From: Streptomyces avidinii
GTDB taxonomy: Bacteria > Actinomycetota > Actinomycetes > Streptomycetales > Streptomycetaceae
Assembly: GCF_014650695.1 (NCBI RefSeq)
Contig: NZ_BMVL01000011.1
Location: 1-64,000, forward strand
Direction of reading: 5' to 3'
DNA: 64,000 nt
A program made the translations under genes and the position numbers. How positions within the stretch are numbered: the stretch's first letter is position 1; each line of letters opens with the position of its first letter. Positions 43,659-54,163 of this stretch are shown here, piece by piece. Under the pieces are notes generated by a model. It was not told where the DNA came from. It worked only from the letters and a program-made list of their open reading frames with translations, and did not search any database.

Positions 43659-44729
43659 TCAGCTCGCGTAGGAACCGGTCAGGGTCGCGCCCTCGGTGCG
43701 GTCGCCGCGGTCCAGGATCTCTCCTGCGACCCACGCGTCGACACCCCGGTCGGCCAGCGCGGTCAGGGCCACGTCCACCGACTCGGCCGGCACGACGGCC
43801 ATCATGCCGACACCCATGTTCAGGGTCTTCTCCAGCTCCAGCTGCTCCACCTGGCCGGCCTTGCCGACCAGGTCGAAGATCGCGCCGGGGGCCCAGGTCG
43901 TACGGTCGACCGTGGCGTGCAGGTGGTCCGGGATGACCCGGGCCAGGTTCGCCGCGAGGCCGCCGCCGGTGATGTGCGAGTAGGCGTGCACCTCGGCCGT
44001 ACGGGTGAGGGCCATGCAGTCCAGCGAGTAGATCTTGGTGGGCTCCAGGAGCTCCTCGCCGAGGGTCCGGCCGAGCTCCTCCACGTGCTGGTCGAGCGAC
44101 ATGCCGGCGCGGTCGAAGAGGACGTGCCGGACCAGCGAGTACCCGTTCGAGTGAAGGCCGGACGAAGCCATCGCGATGACGGCGTCACCCGTACGGATGC
44201 GATCCGCGCCGAGCAGGCGGTCGTACTCGACGACGCCCGTTCCGGCACCCGCCACGTCGAAGTCGTCCGGACCCAGCAGGCCGGGGTGCTCGGCGGTCTC
44301 GCCGCCCACCAGGGCGCAGCCGGCGAGGACGCAGCCCTCGGCGATGCCCTTGACGATGGCCGCGACACGCTCGGGGTGCACCTTGCCGACGCAGATGTAG
44401 TCGGTCATGAAGAGCGGCTCGGCGCCGCAGACGACGATGTCGTCCATGACCATCGCCACCAGGTCGTGGCCGATGGTGTCGTACACGCCGAGCTGGCGGG
44501 CGATGTCCACCTTGGTGCCGACGCCGTCGGTGGCCGAGGCGAGCAGCGGGCGCTCGTAGCGCTTGAGGGCGGAGGCGTCGAAGAGGCCGGCGAAGCCGCC
44601 GAGGCCACCGAGGACCTCGGGGCGCTGCGTCTTCTTCACCCACTCCTTCATCAGCTCGACGGCGCGGTCGCCCGCTTCGATGTCCACGCCTGCGGCTGCG
44701 TAGCTGGCACCGGTGGTCTTCTCTGTCAT
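43659..44729 (-). CDS. purM: Phosphoribosylformylglycinamidine cyclo-ligase
   Basis: A 356-residue AIR synthetase, the fifth step to IMP: FGAM plus ATP gives AIR. Motifs include SYAAAGVDIEAGDRAVELMK, GGFAGLFD, SATDGVGTKVDIA, VAMVMDDIVVCGAEPLFMTDY and ALVGGETAEHPG. It lies 91 bases downstream of purF on the same strand, a purF-purM unit. The ATG is at the centre of CTGTCATGACAG and has no recognisable ribosome-binding site on its strand, so it may depend on coupling to purF or on a leaderless start. Confidence 0.97.
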   Translation of the reverse strand: MTEKTTGASYAAAGVDIEAGDRAVELMKEWVKKTQRPEVLGGLGGFAGLFDASALKRYERPLLASATDGVGTKVDIARQLGVYDTIGHDLVAMVMDDIVVCGAEPLFMTDYICVGKVHPERVAAIVKGIAEGCVLAGCALVGGETAEHPGLLGPDDFDVAGAGTGVVEYDRLLGADRIRTGDAVIAMASSGLHSNGYSLVRHVLFDRAGMSLDQHVEELGRTLGEELLEPTKIYSLDCMALTRTAEVHAYSHITGGGLAANLARVIPDHLHATVDRTTWAPGAIFDLVGKAGQVEQLELEKTLNMGVGMMAVVPAESVDVALTALADRGVDAWVAGEILDRGDRTEGATLTGSYAS

Positions 44730-44820
44730 GACAGGAGAGAGCTTTCGTGTCGTTACTGCGTGTGGTGCCGGGCCCTGGGAGAAGCCTCAAAGACAGGGCC
44801 CGGCGCAGGTTGAGCCAGGG

Positions 44821-46338
44821 CTACGGGCGACGGAGCGCGTCGGCGGCGTCCGTGCCGCCCGCGAGCTCGGACTCCAGCAGCTGCTTGCCCAGGAGCTGCG
44901 GGTCGGGCAGCTCCATCGGGTACTCGCCGTCGAAGCAGGCACGGCAGAGATTGGGCTTCTGGATGGTGGTCGCCTCGATCATCGCGTCGAGCGAGATGTA
45001 GGAGAGCGAGTCCGCGCCCATCGACGTGGCGATCTCGTCGACCGTCATGCCGTTGGCGATCAGCTCGGCCCGGGTGGCGAAGTCGATGCCGAAGAAGCAC
45101 GGCCACTTCACCGGCGGCGAGGAGATCCGGATGTGGACCTCGGCCGCGCCGGCCTCGCGGAGCATCTTGACCAGGGCGCGCTGGGTGTTGCCGCGGACGA
45201 TCGAGTCGTCGACGACCACCAGGCGCTTGCCCCGGATGACTTCCTTGAGGGGGTTGAGCTTGAGCCGGATGCCGAGCTGGCGGATCGTCTGCGAGGGCTG
45301 GATGAAGGTCCGGCCCACGTAGGCGTTCTTGACCAGGCCGACGCCGTACGGAATCCCGCTGGCCTCGGCGTAACCGACGGCGGCCGGCGTGCCGGACTCC
45401 GGCGTCGATATCACCAGGTCGGCGTCGACCGGGGCTTCCTTGGCCAGGCGCCGGCCCATCTCGACACGCGAGAGGTAGACGTTCCGGCCGGCGATATCGG
45501 TGTCCGGGCGCGCCAGGTAGACGTACTCGAACACACAGCCCTTGGGCTTTGCTTCCGCGAAGCGTGAGGTGCGCAGGCCGTTCTCGTCGATCGCGATGAG
45601 CTCGCCCGGCTCGACCTCGCGGACGAAGCTGGCGCCGCAGATGTCGAGGGCGGCGGTCTCACTCGCGACCACCCAGCCGCGCTCCAGGCGGCCGAGGACC
45701 AGCGGGCGGATGCCCTGCGGGTCACGGGCGGTGTAGAGGGTCCCCTCGTCCATGAAGACGAGCGAGAAGGCGCCCTTGACCTGAGGAAGGACCTTGGTGG
45801 CCGACTCCTCGATGGTCAGGGGCTTGCCCTCGTCGTCGGTCTGACCGGCGAGCAGGGCAGTGACCAGGTCGGTGTCATTGGTGGCGGCCACCTGGGTGGC
45901 GCGGCCGTCCTGACGGGGGAGGTCGGCGACCATCTCGGCAAGCTCGGCGGTGTTCACCAGGTTGCCGTTGTGACCCAGGGCAATGGAGCCGTGGGCGGTC
46001 GCACGGAAGGTCGGCTGGGCGTTCTCCCAGACGGAGGCCCCGGTGGTCGAATAGCGGGCGTGACCGACCGCGATATGACCTTGGAGCGAGCCGAGAGAGG
46101 TTTCGTCGAAGACTTGGGAAACGAGGCCCATGTCCTTGAAGACGAGGATCTGGGAACCGTTGCTCACAGCGATTCCCGCGGACTCTTGTCCACGGTGCTG
46201 CAGCGCATACAGTCCGAAGTAGGTGAGCTTGGCGACCTCTTCACCCGGAGCCCAGACACCGAAGACGCCGCAAGCGTCCTGGGGGCCCTTTTCGCCGGGG
46301 AGCAGGTCGTGGTTGAGTCGTCCATCACCACGAGGCAC
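44821..46338 (-). CDS. purF: Amidophosphoribosyltransferase
   Basis: A 505-residue enzyme of the committed step, PRPP plus glutamine to phosphoribosylamine. A propeptide of 22 residues precedes the Ntn nucleophile (QDACGVFGVW, C23). The PRPP motif is RLVVVDDSIVRGNT. Conserved cysteines in KWPCFFGID and NLCRACFDGEYP indicate the [4Fe-4S] type found in Bacillus and actinomycetes. GTG 46338 follows GGAAG. Feedback control by nucleotides is known for the family. First gene of purF-purM. Confidence 0.97.
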   Translation of the reverse strand: MPRGDGRLNHDLLPGEKGPQDACGVFGVWAPGEEVAKLTYFGLYALQHRGQESAGIAVSNGSQILVFKDMGLVSQVFDETSLGSLQGHIAVGHARYSTTGASVWENAQPTFRATAHGSIALGHNGNLVNTAELAEMVADLPRQDGRATQVAATNDTDLVTALLAGQTDDEGKPLTIEESATKVLPQVKGAFSLVFMDEGTLYTARDPQGIRPLVLGRLERGWVVASETAALDICGASFVREVEPGELIAIDENGLRTSRFAEAKPKGCVFEYVYLARPDTDIAGRNVYLSRVEMGRRLAKEAPVDADLVISTPESGTPAAVGYAEASGIPYGVGLVKNAYVGRTFIQPSQTIRQLGIRLKLNPLKEVIRGKRLVVVDDSIVRGNTQRALVKMLREAGAAEVHIRISSPPVKWPCFFGIDFATRAELIANGMTVDEIATSMGADSLSYISLDAMIEATTIQKPNLCRACFDGEYPMELPDPQLLGKQLLESELAGGTDAADALRRP

Positions 46339-46699
46339 GCTTCCGAGTGTAGGCGAGATCGACCACTGGTCCGAATTGGGGACGGCCGGGAAATGTCACA
46401 GCACAGAGGGTGACCGATCCATTCCGTCTCGGTATCCGGAATGCCCTTGTTGACAGGCCCACGGGCATTCGTACAGGCTCTCGGCCCATGCAGCCCCTCG
46501 GTGACCGAACCGTCACCCTCGTCGAGCGCCGGCACGTGGACCTTGTCCGTGTCGCGAGCGCCATCTGTCGCTGTTCTGCGTAGTCACACGCCGTTTTCGT
46601 TCTTTTCCTTTCCTGATCCCTGCCCGAGCCTGCCCTGCCGTGCCGCGCGCCGTCCCGCGCCGCCCGGGGCCGGCCGGTGGGCCATGCCTTGGAGTACCT
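46339..46699. other. Divergent promoter region purF / sulfatase
   Basis: A 361-base gap. A plus-strand TTGACA lies at 46449-46454 with a loose TTCGTA about 17 bases later. An inverted repeat GGTGAC-6-GTCACC lies at 46500-46517. No gene is supported; a short minus-strand frame through 46535 is out of frame with purF. Confidence 0.5.
46500..46517. promoter_or_regulatory. GGTGAC/GTCACC inverted repeat
   Basis: Perfect 6-bp arms with a 6-base spacer in the purF/sulfatase divergent region. The half-site GTGAC equals that in the bldC upstream cluster (40538-40565). It may be a shared developmental-regulator site or chance. Confidence 0.4.
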
Positions 46700-48145
46700 G
46701 TGACCTCGTACGAACCCAACCTGTCCCGGCGCGCCTTCGGCGGCGCGGTCGGCGTGAGCGCGGCCGCCGCGGCGGTGGGGCTGGGCGCCTCCCCGGCCGC
46801 TGCCGCTCCGGCCCCCGAGGCGGTGGCCGGGACCGGGCAGAACGCGCCGCAGGAGCGGGAGTTCCGGGCCGGCCGGCACCGGCCGTCGCGCCGGCCGAAC
46901 ATCCTGTTCATCCTGGGTGACGACCTGGGCTGGGCCGACCTCTCCTCGTACGGCTCCCCGCACATCGAGACCCCGAACCTGGACCGCCTCGCCCGCCAGG
47001 GCGTCCGGTTCACCGACGCCTACTCGGGTTCCGCAACCTGCTCGCCGACCCGGTTCAGCCTGTACACCGGGCGCTACCCGGCCCGTACCAAGGGCGGGCT
47101 GGCCGAGCCGATCGCCGACAAGTCGGCCGGTCTGGACCCCACTCACCCGACGCTGGCCTCGCTGCTGAAGTCCGTCGGCTACTCCACCGCGTTGATCGGC
47201 AAGTGGCACGCGGGCTACCTGCCCGACTACAGCCCGACCAAGTCCGGCTGGGACGAGTTCTTCGGCAACTTCGGCGGGGCGCTGGAGTACTACTCCAAGC
47301 TGGGCCTGGGCGGTGAGTACGACCTCTACGAGGGCGACGCCGAGTACAAGGACCTGCGCTACTACACCCGGATCATCACCGAGCGGGCGAGCGAGTACGT
47401 CTCCCGCGACCACCACGGCAAGCCGTGGCTGCTGAACCTCAACTTCACCACCCCGCACTGGCCGTGGATCGCCGACGGGGACACCGAACAGAGCGCCGAG
47501 ATCGTCCGGCGGATCAAGGCGGGCGACGGGCGCGCCCTGTGGCACCAGGACGGCGGCTCGGTCGAGAAGTACAAGGAGATGGTCGAGGACCTCGACCGCT
47601 CGGTCGGCAAGGTGCTCGCAGCGCTGAAGCGTTCGGGCCAGGAGGAGGACACCCTCGTGGTCTTCTCCAGCGACAACGGCGGCGAGCGCTTCTCGTACAA
47701 CTGGCCGCTGTCCGGCAACAAGGCCTCCCTCCAGGAGGGCGGGATCCGGGTGCCGAACATCGCGCGCTGGCCCGCCCGGCTGGACGGCGGCCAGGTCAGC
47801 CACGTCCCGGTGTTCAGCCCGGACTGGACGGCGACGCTGCTGGAGGTCGCCGGGGCCCGCCCGCACCCGGCCTACCCGCTGGACGGGGTGAGCCTGGCCG
47901 GATACCTGCTGCGCGGCGAGAAGGTGGCCGAGCGGGACCTGTTCTGGCGGGTGCGGGGCGAGCGCGCGCTGCGCCGCGGGGACTGGAAGTACTACCGCGG
48001 CAAGACGGGCAGGGACCAGCTGTTCAACCTGGCCGGGGACCTCCGCGAGCAGGCCGACAGGGTTGCCGTGGAGCCGGCCCGGCTCGCCGCGCTGCGGGCG
48101 GCCTGGGAAAAGGTCGACGCCGGCCTCCTGCCCTACCCGGCCTGA
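46700..48145 (+). CDS. Tat-exported sulfatase (formylglycine type)
   Basis: A 481-residue alkaline-phosphatase-fold hydrolase. A twin-arginine signal (LSRRAFGGAVGVSAAAAAVG) exports it folded. The catalytic core starts RRPNILFILGDDLGWADLSS (metal ligands), then C114 in CSPTRFSLYTGR, the C-x-P-x-R signature converted to formylglycine. KWHAGY and SDNGGERF add metal and active-site residues. The natural substrate could be sulfated sugars or glycosaminoglycan-like polymers. GTG 46700 has GGAG five bases upstream. No formylglycine-generating enzyme gene is in the window. Confidence 0.92.
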   Translation: MTSYEPNLSRRAFGGAVGVSAAAAAVGLGASPAAAAPAPEAVAGTGQNAPQEREFRAGRHRPSRRPNILFILGDDLGWADLSSYGSPHIETPNLDRLARQGVRFTDAYSGSATCSPTRFSLYTGRYPARTKGGLAEPIADKSAGLDPTHPTLASLLKSVGYSTALIGKWHAGYLPDYSPTKSGWDEFFGNFGGALEYYSKLGLGGEYDLYEGDAEYKDLRYYTRIITERASEYVSRDHHGKPWLLNLNFTTPHWPWIADGDTEQSAEIVRRIKAGDGRALWHQDGGSVEKYKEMVEDLDRSVGKVLAALKRSGQEEDTLVVFSSDNGGERFSYNWPLSGNKASLQEGGIRVPNIARWPARLDGGQVSHVPVFSPDWTATLLEVAGARPHPAYPLDGVSLAGYLLRGEKVAERDLFWRVRGERALRRGDWKYYRGKTGRDQLFNLAGDLREQADRVAVEPARLAALRAAWEKVDAGLLPYPA

Positions 48146-48170
48146 GCCCCGGTCCCTCGGACGCGGCGGG

Positions 48171-49013
48171 TCATTCCGCGGCCGAGGCCGCCTTCGCGCT
48201 CAGGCCCTTGCCGTCGGCCGCGGTCAGGGTGAGGGTCCGGCCCTCGGTCTTCGCGGTCAGCGGGCCGCTGCCGAACAGCTCGGTCAGCGCCCGCTCGACG
48301 TCGCCCACCGGGCCCTCGCAGGCCATTCGGGTCGAGGTGATCGGCCCGAAGGTGACCGTGGAGCCCTCCACGGTCACCTTGGCGCTGAACCGGTTGCAGC
48401 CCAGGTTGCCGCTCACCGCGAGGTCCGGGGCGATGGTGAACCGGGCCTTCCCGGCCGCCTCGGCGGGCAGGGAGGCCGAGGTCGCTCCGCTGACCAGGGA
48501 CTCCACGGTCCAGGGGGTCGTGGTGAGCGGGGCGTCTGCGGCGGGGGGTGCCGAGGTCATGGCGATGGTGCTCCCGTCGGCGGTCTTCAGGGTGAGCCGG
48601 TCGGGGCCCCGGTCGATCGTCAGCTTCCCCTGGAACAGCTTGGCGAAGGCCGTCTCGAACTCCATGTCCGCGCAGGCCATGGTGGTCGAGAGACCGGGCG
48701 TGACGTTCACCGAGGAGGGGCCGGCGAAGGCGACCACCGCGGTGAATCCGTTGCAGCCGTAGTTCCCCTTGGCCTGGTTCTGCCCGAACTCCAGCCGGGC
48801 GGAATCAGGCGCGTGCAGCGTGCGACCGCCCGTGGTCAGGGACTCGACGGCCCAGGAGCCGACGGGGTCGGGGAGCGGGGCGCTCCCGCCGGCCTCTTCC
48901 CGGCCGCAGCCGGCGACGGCGAGCGCGAGTACGAGGGCCAGGCCCGCGGAGGTGTGGACGTGCCGGAAGGTACGCATGCCCCTGGGACGGACCGGGCGCC
49001 GGAGCGGTTCCAC
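48171..49013 (-). CDS. Lipoprotein with two META domains
   Basis: A 280-residue exported protein. The lipobox is VAGC (~35-38 from GTG 49013) after the hydrophobic stretch LALVLALAVAGC. Two META/HslJ-like domains follow: one with GSWAVESLTTGGRT and NYGCNGFTA, the second with TPWTVESLVSGATS and NLGCNRFSA. Each has the paired-Cys pattern of the family, with MACADMEFE and MACEGPVGD. GTG 49013 has a G-run about nine bases upstream; ATG 48977 gives a shorter signal peptide and is an alternative. Role unknown; HslJ is linked to novobiocin resistance in E. coli. Confidence 0.85.
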   Translation of the reverse strand: MEPLRRPVRPRGMRTFRHVHTSAGLALVLALAVAGCGREEAGGSAPLPDPVGSWAVESLTTGGRTLHAPDSARLEFGQNQAKGNYGCNGFTAVVAFAGPSSVNVTPGLSTTMACADMEFETAFAKLFQGKLTIDRGPDRLTLKTADGSTIAMTSAPPAADAPLTTTPWTVESLVSGATSASLPAEAAGKARFTIAPDLAVSGNLGCNRFSAKVTVEGSTVTFGPITSTRMACEGPVGDVERALTELFGSGPLTAKTEGRTLTLTAADGKGLSAKAASAAE

Positions 49014-49028
49014 CGCGGCCGCCCCCCC

Positions 49029-49820
49029 TCAGCTCATCAGCGGGAGCAGCGCCGACAGGTCGGCCCGCTCGCCGCTGGCCCGTACGTGCGCCTCGTCGAG
49101 GGCCGCGGCCCATCCCGTACGGCCCGTCGCGAGCCGGATCCAGGTCAGCGGGTCGGTCTCGACCACGTTCGGCGGGGTGCCGCGGGTGTGCCGCGGGCCC
49201 TCGATGCACTGGACCACCGCGAAGGGCGGTACGCGTACCTCGACCGAACCGCCCGGCGCCTTCAGCGCGAGGGCGTCGGCGAGGAGCCGCGTGCAGGCGG
49301 CCAGGGCCTGCCGCTCGATCGGGATGTCCAGTCCGGCGGCCCGGTTCAGGTCGTCGGTGTGGACCACCAGTTCCACGGTCCGGGTGACCAGGAAGTCGGC
49401 CAGGGTCATGTCCCCGATCCACAGGTCCAGCACGCGGTCGCCGGAATGCGCCGCGAGCGCCCCGGCCATCCTGGCCGCCGCGCGGGAGTACAGCTCGGGC
49501 AGCGGGGCACCCGTGAGGGCCTCCCGGGCCGCCTCGGAGATCTTCCCGGCGAGGGAGGCCGTGGCGAAGGGCCATTCGACGGCCGACAACTCGACGACCG
49601 CGGCGGGCGGCCGGGCCAGGCCACCGGCCAGCGAGTCGGCGATCCAGGCGATGTGCGCGGCGAGTTCGGCGACGCTCCAGTCACCGAGCCCGCTGGGCCG
49701 CTCCAGCTGCTCGGGCCCCAACTCCCCGACGGCACGGCCGACATGCGCGAACTGCGCGGTGACGGCCGCCCGGATCCGGGCGGGGTCGTAGGTACGCGGC
49801 TTCTTCCCTCGGGGCGGCAT
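49029..49820 (-). CDS. Mycothiol-dependent maleylpyruvate isomerase-fold / SCP-like protein
   Basis: A 263-residue protein. The N-terminal DinB/MDMPI-type helical bundle (~15-165) carries GDWSVAELAAHIAWIADSL and VELVVHTDDLNRAAG, with histidines in the metal-binding positions. The C-terminal ~80 residues resemble the bacterial sterol-carrier-like domain that accompanies MDMPI (ETDPLTWIRLATGRTGWAAA). Such proteins are usually annotated as mycothiol-dependent enzymes, mostly untested. ATG 49820 is the only clear start. It sits 3' of the purL terminator, within the purine region but separately transcribed. Confidence 0.82.
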   Translation of the reverse strand: MPPRGKKPRTYDPARIRAAVTAQFAHVGRAVGELGPEQLERPSGLGDWSVAELAAHIAWIADSLAGGLARPPAAVVELSAVEWPFATASLAGKISEAAREALTGAPLPELYSRAAARMAGALAAHSGDRVLDLWIGDMTLADFLVTRTVELVVHTDDLNRAAGLDIPIERQALAACTRLLADALALKAPGGSVEVRVPPFAVVQCIEGPRHTRGTPPNVVETDPLTWIRLATGRTGWAAALDEAHVRASGERADLSALLPLMS

Positions 49821-49840
49821 GGCCCCGACCCTACTGGCAG

Positions 49841-49880
49841 CCACGAGCCCCCGGCCGGAGGACCGGTCGGGGGCTCGTGG
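49841..49880. terminator. purL terminator
   Basis: 18-base arms (49841-49858 with 49863-49880) pair with one G:U. It lies between the purL stop (49895) and the start of the next minus-strand gene. Confidence 0.8.
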
Positions 49881-49894
49881 CGCGGACGGTGGGA

Positions 49895-52140
<2,246 letters not shown>

Positions 52141-52144
<4 letters not shown>

Positions 52145-52821
52145 GCGGAAACCAGCTTCTTCAGGACCGACGTGAAGAACGGGAGGCCGTCGGTGCGGCC
52201 GGTCCCGATCAGCGGCTCGACCGCGTGCTCGGGGTGCGGCATGAGGCCGACGATGTTGCCCGCGGCGTTGGTGATGCCGGCGATGTCGCGCAGCGAACCG
52301 TTCGGGTTGCCGTCCAGGTAGCGGAAGGCCACGCGGCCCTCGGCCTCCAGTTCGTCGAGCGTGCGCTCGTCGGCGGTGTAGCGGCCGTCCATGTTCTTGA
52401 GCGGTACGGAGATCTCCTGGCCGGCGGTGTAGTCGCCGGTCCACGCGGTCTCCGCGTTCTCCACCTGCAGCTTCTGGTCGCGGCAGATGAAGTGCAGGTG
52501 GTTGTTCCGGAGCATCGCCCCCGGCAGCAGGTGGGCCTCGGTGAGGACCTGGAAGCCGTTGCAGATGCCCAGGACGGGCATGCCGCCCCTGGCCTGCTCG
52601 ATGATGGTCTCCATCACCGGCGAGAAGCGGGAGATGGCCCCGGCGCGCAGGTAGTCCCCGTAGGAGAAGCCGCCCGCGAGGACGACCGCGTCGACCTGGT
52701 GCAGGTCCTTGTCGCGGTGCCACAGCGAGACCGGCTCGGCGCCCGCGAGGCGGACGGCGCGCAGCGAGTCACGGTCGTCGAGCGTTCCGGGGAACGTGAC
52801 GACTCCGATGCGAGTGGTCAC
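52141..52821 (-). CDS. purQ: FGAM synthase glutaminase subunit PurQ
   Basis: A 226-residue class I glutamine amidotransferase. The nucleophile is in PVLGICNGFQVL, and the His/Glu of the triad are in GLMPHPEHAVEP. It opens RIGVVTFPGTLDDRDSLRAV. GTG 52821 starts two bases after the purS stop; GAGG lies within the end of purS. It delivers ammonia to PurL in a complex with PurS. Confidence 0.97.
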
Positions 52822-52823
52822 CG

Positions 52824-53069
52824 TCAGGCCTCGACCTTCACGGTGAAGTCTTCGATGACGGTGTTGGCGAGGAACGTTTCGGCCATCTTGTGGATGCGGT
52901 CGAGGGCGGCCTGGTCGACCGGTCCCTCCACCTCGAGCTCGAAGCGCTTCCCCTGGCGGACGTCGGCGATCCCCTCGAAGCCCAGGCGCGGCAGTGCACG
53001 CTGCACCGCCTGGCCCTGGGGGTCGAGGATCTCCGGCTTGAGCATGACGTCGACTACGACGCGTGCCAT
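52824..53069 (-). CDS. purS: FGAM synthase subunit PurS
   Basis: An 81-residue PurS, normal length. It reads MARVVVDVMLKPEILDPQGQ, then LGFEGIADVRQGKRFELEVE. It bridges PurQ and PurL in the ammonia-channel complex. ATG 53069 follows GGGAG. First gene of the purSQL operon; its promoter must lie in the 327-base gap shared with lsrL. Confidence 0.97.
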   Translation of the reverse strand: MARVVVDVMLKPEILDPQGQAVQRALPRLGFEGIADVRQGKRFELEVEGPVDQAALDRIHKMAETFLANTVIEDFTVKVEA

Positions 53070-53396
53070 CGGGCACTCCCGTGTGGTGGTTGGTGCGAAG
53101 GCGGTTCCATCAGCGTACCCGGCCAAAATTTCTACGCGCATAGATATCCCGGGGCCGCGATCACCGGGCCGTTTCGGCTTCACCAACGCTTCGCAAAATC
53201 CCCCGGAAAACCACGCGCCCGGCATTGCGGCGGGACACGCGGAGAGAATTAACTGGGCTTCGCAATGCAATGGGAATCGAGGTACAAAGGAATCACTCCG
53301 GATTCCGGATGAAAGTTGCATTGCCCCGAAACATCCACACAGGCGACATCACCGCACGTCAGCAGGTGGTGACGTCGCACGAAGGGACCGATATCC
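53070..53396. other. Divergent promoter region purSQL / lsrL
   Basis: A 327-base gap, less GC-rich than its neighbours. It holds TCTA-CGCGCA-TAGA at 53131-53144, about 60 bases before purS, and a long inverted repeat near lsrL. No gene is supported. Confidence 0.55.
53343..53378. promoter_or_regulatory. Inverted repeat upstream of lsrL
   Basis: GCGACATCACC (53343-53353) and GGTGACGTCGC (53368-53378) pair at 10 of 11 positions across 14 bases, ending 18 bases before the GTG. It contains GTGAC/TCACC half-sites. Candidate operator or leader hairpin. Confidence 0.5.
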
Positions 53397-53714
53397 GTGG
53401 TGCAGCGCGTAGTAGTCACGCTCTCCGACGACATCGATGGCGGGGAAGCGGCGGAAACGGTCGCGTTCGCTCTGGACGGTAAGTCGTACGAGATCGACCT
53501 CAATGTGGCGAACGCAAAGAAACTGCGGAAGGGGCTGGCCCCCTTCGTGGCCGCCGGCCGTCGCCAGTCCCGCTCGGGGAAGGCCTTCAAGCACACCTCC
53601 GTCGCCCCCGACCCGGCGGTCGTCCGCGCCTGGGCCCGGTCGAACCAGTACGAGGTGCCGCCGCGGGGCCGCATCCCGAAGAAGATCTACGAGGCCTACA
53701 ACGCGGCCCACTGA
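53397..53714 (+). CDS. lsrL: Lsr2-like nucleoid protein LsrL
   Basis: A 105-residue Lsr2 family protein. The N-terminal dimerisation domain is VVVTLSDDIDGGEAAETVAF followed by LDGKSYEIDLNVANAKKLRK. The C-terminal DNA-binding part ends VPPRGRIPKKIYEAYNAAH with the RGR minor-groove hook. Streptomyces has Lsr2 and a second paralogue LsrL; gene order beside purS (recalled SCO4076) points to LsrL. It should bind AT-rich DNA and silence foreign or specialised-metabolite genes. GTG 53397 is followed by a second GTG. Confidence 0.93.
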   Translation: MVQRVVVTLSDDIDGGEAAETVAFALDGKSYEIDLNVANAKKLRKGLAPFVAAGRRQSRSGKAFKHTSVAPDPAVVRAWARSNQYEVPPRGRIPKKIYEAYNAAH

Positions 53715-53802
53715 GCGTCGATTTGCCATGCACCCCCATCCGTCGGCTAGTGTGTGGATCACGCCAAGGGGCCAGGCCGCAGGTCAAAGCCTCCGAGGTC
53801 GT

Positions 53803-53874
53803 GCGGGTGTAGTTCAGTAGCAGAACATCCCTCTTCCAGAGGGAAGGCGCAGTGTGCGATCCCTGTCACCCGCT
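53803..53874 (+). tRNA. tRNA-Gly(UCC) with atypical D- and T-arms
   Basis: A 72-base cloverleaf, anticodon TCC in loop CTTCCAG, perfect acceptor GCGGGTG/CACCCGC. The D-loop reads AGTAGCA, lacking the usual G18G19. The T-arm reads GCAGTGTGCGATCCCTGT: TTC is replaced by TGC (GUGC instead of GUUC), and a bulged T is needed to pair the stem. These are the changes seen in staphylococcal tRNA-Gly that serve peptidoglycan rather than translation. CCA is not encoded. Confidence 0.9.
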
Positions 53875-53948
53875 CTGCATCACTTCCGAACCACTGCTGT
53901 GGATCGGGTAGAGTGATGCACGCATCGCCTCGCGGCAATGCAGTGCAT

Positions 53949-54021
<73 letters not shown>

Positions 54022-54030
54022 CTGTATGCA

Positions 54031-54061
54031 GAAGGCCCCGATCATTGCGATCGGGGCCTTC
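54031..54061 (+). terminator. Terminator after tRNA-Gly pair
   Basis: A perfect 13-bp stem (54031-54043 with 54049-54061, core GAAGGCCCCGATC) followed by TTCGTTTTC. Confidence 0.85.
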
Positions 54062-54093
54062 TTCGTTTTCCCGTGCCGGCGGTGCTGCTGCCC

Positions 54094-54105
54094 TGACAAA
54101 TGTCA
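54094..54105. promoter_or_regulatory. TGACA-AA-TGTCA palindrome
   Basis: A perfect 12-base palindrome 58 bases before the ABC ATPase start. A NarL/LuxR-class response regulator could bind here, and one is encoded at the end of the same operon. Autoregulation is inferred. Confidence 0.55.
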
Positions 54106-54163
54106 TGGTCGGCGGTGACAGTGCGCACTGCTCATGCGGCCGCGGCGCCGCGAGCCTTGAACC

